The translations under genes were made by a program, and so were the position numbers. From assembly GCA_016184125.1 (NCBI GenBank), contig JACPDG010000062.1, forward strand, positions 33,145 to 97,144: a stretch of DNA of 64,000 nt, read 5' to 3'. Source of the stretch: Candidatus Rokuibacteriota bacterium (GTDB lineage: Bacteria > Methylomirabilota > Methylomirabilia > Rokubacteriales > CSP1-6). Below, piece after piece: positions 62,615-64,000 of the stretch (the stretch's first letter is position 1; every line of letters begins with the position of its first letter). The notes under the pieces are model-generated. The model did not search any database. It saw only the letters and a list, made by a program, of their open reading frames with translations, and had not been told where the DNA came from.

Positions 62615-63298
62615 ATGTCCTCGCGCCTCAAGAACTGGCTCAAGGTCCGCTTCATCGCCGGCTTCTTCGTCATCGTCCCGATCGTCGCCACCGGCTGGCT
62701 GCTGTGGCTGTTCTGGAGCGGTATCGATGACATCTTCGGCCCCATGTACGAGCGGCTCTTCGGCCGGTCCGTCCCGGGGCTCGGCTTCCTCACCGCCGTC
62801 GGCATCATCCTCGGCATCGGCACGATCGCCCGCAACGTGGTCGGCCGCCGCATCATCGCATGGGGCGACACGCTGCTCCTCAGGGTTCCGATCTACCGGC
62901 GTCTCTACCCATCGGTGAAGATGTTCGTCGACTCGTTCTCCCCGGAACGCCGGTCGAGCTTCAAGGAGGTCGTGCTCGTCGAGCATCCCCGCGAGGGCAC
63001 GTACGCCTTCGGATTCGTCACGAGCGAGATCCTGCTCGACACGCCGCACGGCAAGCGGGAGATGGTCGCCGTCTTCGTGCCGACGAACAACCTCTACCTG
63101 GGCGATATCGTCGTGATCCCGCGCGAGGACGTGCTCCCCACCGCGCTCGAGGTCGAGGAAGGATTACGCATCATCCTCTCCGCCGGCACGGCCGCGCCGG
63201 CGAAGCTGCCCCGCGCCCGGAGTCAGGCCCCGGACGCCGGCTCCGGCGTTCCAAGCAGGTCACCGAGCCACGCGTCGAGCGCTGCACCCAGGGGGTAG
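62615..63298 (+). CDS. DUF502 membrane protein
   Basis: This is about 227 residues with two N-terminal membrane helices (FIAGFFVIVPIVATGWLLWL and GLGFLTAVGIILGIGTIA). A DUF502 domain follows: RVPIYRRLYPSVKMFVDSFS, FVPTNNLYLGDIVVIPREDV. DUF502 proteins are widespread inner-membrane proteins of unknown function. ATG 62615 is preferred; ATGs at 62600 and 62603 would overlap the divergent start codon. Its last 76 bases overlap the convergent hydrolase gene. Confidence 0.87.
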   Translation: MSSRLKNWLKVRFIAGFFVIVPIVATGWLLWLFWSGIDDIFGPMYERLFGRSVPGLGFLTAVGIILGIGTIARNVVGRRIIAWGDTLLLRVPIYRRLYPSVKMFVDSFSPERRSSFKEVVLVEHPREGTYAFGFVTSEILLDTPHGKREMVAVFVPTNNLYLGDIVVIPREDVLPTALEVEEGLRIILSAGTAAPAKLPRARSQAPDAGSGVPSRSPSHASSAAPRG

Positions 63299-63882
63299 AG
63301 CTTGCCGAAGAAGAAATGATTCGCGCCCTCGATCACGCGCACCCTTGCCCGCGGCCGCTCGCTGGCGAGCCGGTCGAGCGCCGCGCGCGGGCAGTACTCG
63401 TCGTGACTTCCGGCGACGACGAGCACGGACACGGCCTCGGGCCACGCGGGCAACCGGGCGAGCTCGGCGATACCGAGCGGCGGCGCGATCATCGCCAGGC
63501 CCGCGACCGGATGTTCGGCGACGACGTGAGCGACGACGGCCGCGCCGAACGAGTATCCACAGAGGACGAGCGGCGCGTTCCGGGGAACGCAGGCGGCGAG
63601 GTGGTCGATCGCGGCGCTCACGTCACGGCGTTCCCTGATGCCCCCGCCGTGCTCCCCGCCGGATGCGCCGACGCCACGGAAGTTGAACCGCAGCGTCGCC
63701 AGGCCGTGCGCCGACGCCACCTCGACGGCTCTGATGACCACGGGGTTGTCCATGTCGCCGCCGTACAGGGGGTGCGGATGGCACGCGACGAGGCCCCCGC
63801 GCACGGCCGCGGGGCGGGCGATCCGGGCCTCGAGCCGTTCGCCGTCCGCTGTCGTCAGCGTCACGGTCTCCTCGGATATCAT
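63223..63882 (-). CDS. Alpha/beta hydrolase
   Basis: The 219-residue protein is of the COG2945 type. It has GGLVACHPHPLYGGDMDNPV, LRFNFRGVGASGGEHGGG, the nucleophile Ser in LCGYSFGAAV and the acid and His residues in VVAGSHDEYCP and EGANHFFFGKL. It probably hydrolyses small esters; the substrate is unknown. It is convergent with and overlaps the DUF502 gene. Confidence 0.88.
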   Translation of the reverse strand: MISEETVTLTTADGERLEARIARPAAVRGGLVACHPHPLYGGDMDNPVVIRAVEVASAHGLATLRFNFRGVGASGGEHGGGIRERRDVSAAIDHLAACVPRNAPLVLCGYSFGAAVVAHVVAEHPVAGLAMIAPPLGIAELARLPAWPEAVSVLVVAGSHDEYCPRAALDRLASERPRARVRVIEGANHFFFGKLYPLGAALDAWLGDLLGTPEPASGA

Positions 63883-63896
63883 CTCGACGGGAGAAT

Positions 63897-63917
63897 ACGG
63901 AGGCCCGGTGCCTCCGT
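63897..63917 (+). promoter_or_regulatory. 8-bp hairpin upstream of the last gene
   Basis: ACGGAGGC-CCGGT-GCCTCCGT is a perfect inverted repeat ten bases before GTG 63927, so it could mask a ribosome site (GGAGG is in its 5' arm) or serve as an operator. Confidence 0.4.
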
Positions 63918-63926
63918 CGAACGGGC

Positions 63927-64000
63927 GTGCTGACCTGCTACTTCCATCGCCGACGGATCACTGGCTGGCTCGACGGTGCTCTCCATCCTGGCGCCGCCCG
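63927..64000 (+). CDS. Probable zinc-finger anti-sigma factor, N-terminal part
   Basis: From GTG 63927 the frame reads VLTCYFHRRRITGWLDGALH then PGAA and leaves the window. The pattern Cys, then ITGWLDGAL, resembles the N-terminus of zf-HC2-type anti-sigma factors, which normally follow an ECF sigma gene. None is upstream here. Only 24 codons are visible, so the call is tentative. Confidence 0.45.
   Translation, partial: MLTCYFHRRRITGWLDGALHPGAA

Overview
The window is high-GC bacterial chromosome with tightly packed operons. Many neighbouring genes overlap by four bases (GTGA or ATGA), and GTG starts are common. Gene order (ymdB-folD-xseA-xseB-ispA-eno-ftsB), the TAXI-type TRAP transporter, the dispersed GC-rich palindromic repeats and the general protein style suggest an uncultured soil or sediment lineage such as Candidatus Rokubacteria / Methylomirabilota. 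That placement is inference; no rRNA or taxonomic marker settles it.

Layout. 1-7262 is a core housekeeping run: folate C1 metabolism, exonuclease VII, farnesyl diphosphate synthase, enolase, an FtsB-like protein, a glycosyltransferase and a thioesterase. It ends at an initiator tRNA-fMet gene (7299-7375). 7376 to about 18437 is an accessory region that looks decayed. A 13-bp copy of the tRNA 3' end at 15265-15277 marks a probable integrated island. Inside it are IS remnants, an exact 100-bp direct repeat, a frameshifted copper nitrite reductase-like/cytochrome c remnant, a broken AAA/DUF4143 ATPase, a ribbon-helix-helix antitoxin-like gene with unknown partners, TPR-type hypotheticals and a fused remnant of a helicase locus. 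A second segment between two 106-bp direct repeats (15304-18415) carries a broken ThiF/E1-like gene and an apparently intact AbiE-like type IV toxin-antitoxin pair with a nearly leaderless, palindrome-overlapped promoter.

18438-22265 is a minus-strand operon (bamD, threonine aldolase, two peptide ABC transporter ATPases). 22310-26755 is a plus-strand operon of a LarA-like protein, a TAXI TRAP transporter and a 32-residue membrane peptide. 27045-33063 holds an acetyltransferase, a 2-hydroxyacid dehydrogenase, and a 5-oxoproline/Kip cluster (DUF1445, pxpB, pxpC, an internally deleted aminotransferase, pxpA). 33660-39524 encodes glycine cleavage proteins T, H, P1 and P2, then a lipoyl-transfer enzyme able to serve GcvH and a Nudix hydrolase. 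39648-48348 has aminopeptidase A, a PHP phosphoesterase, a PilB-type ATPase, an SDR, hotdog thioesterases, an MFS carrier and a bifunctional-nuclease-domain protein. 48348-54464 is an AAA ATPase followed by a Gld-like ABC export module (ATPase, permease, GldG, DUF4340). The rest has a molybdopterin oxidoreductase, a PNPOx-family protein divergent from a MocR-type regulator, a diiron ferritin-like protein, a metallo-beta-lactamase fold hydrolase, a pteridine-reductase-like SDR, a DUF502 membrane protein and an alpha/beta hydrolase. The window ends in a probable zinc-finger anti-sigma factor.

The most unusual genome-scale feature is a family of composite GC-rich palindromic repeats at ten sites between 26.7 and 61.9 kb. 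They lie at gene junctions, and several supply stop codons, start codons or short protein tails to the adjoining genes.
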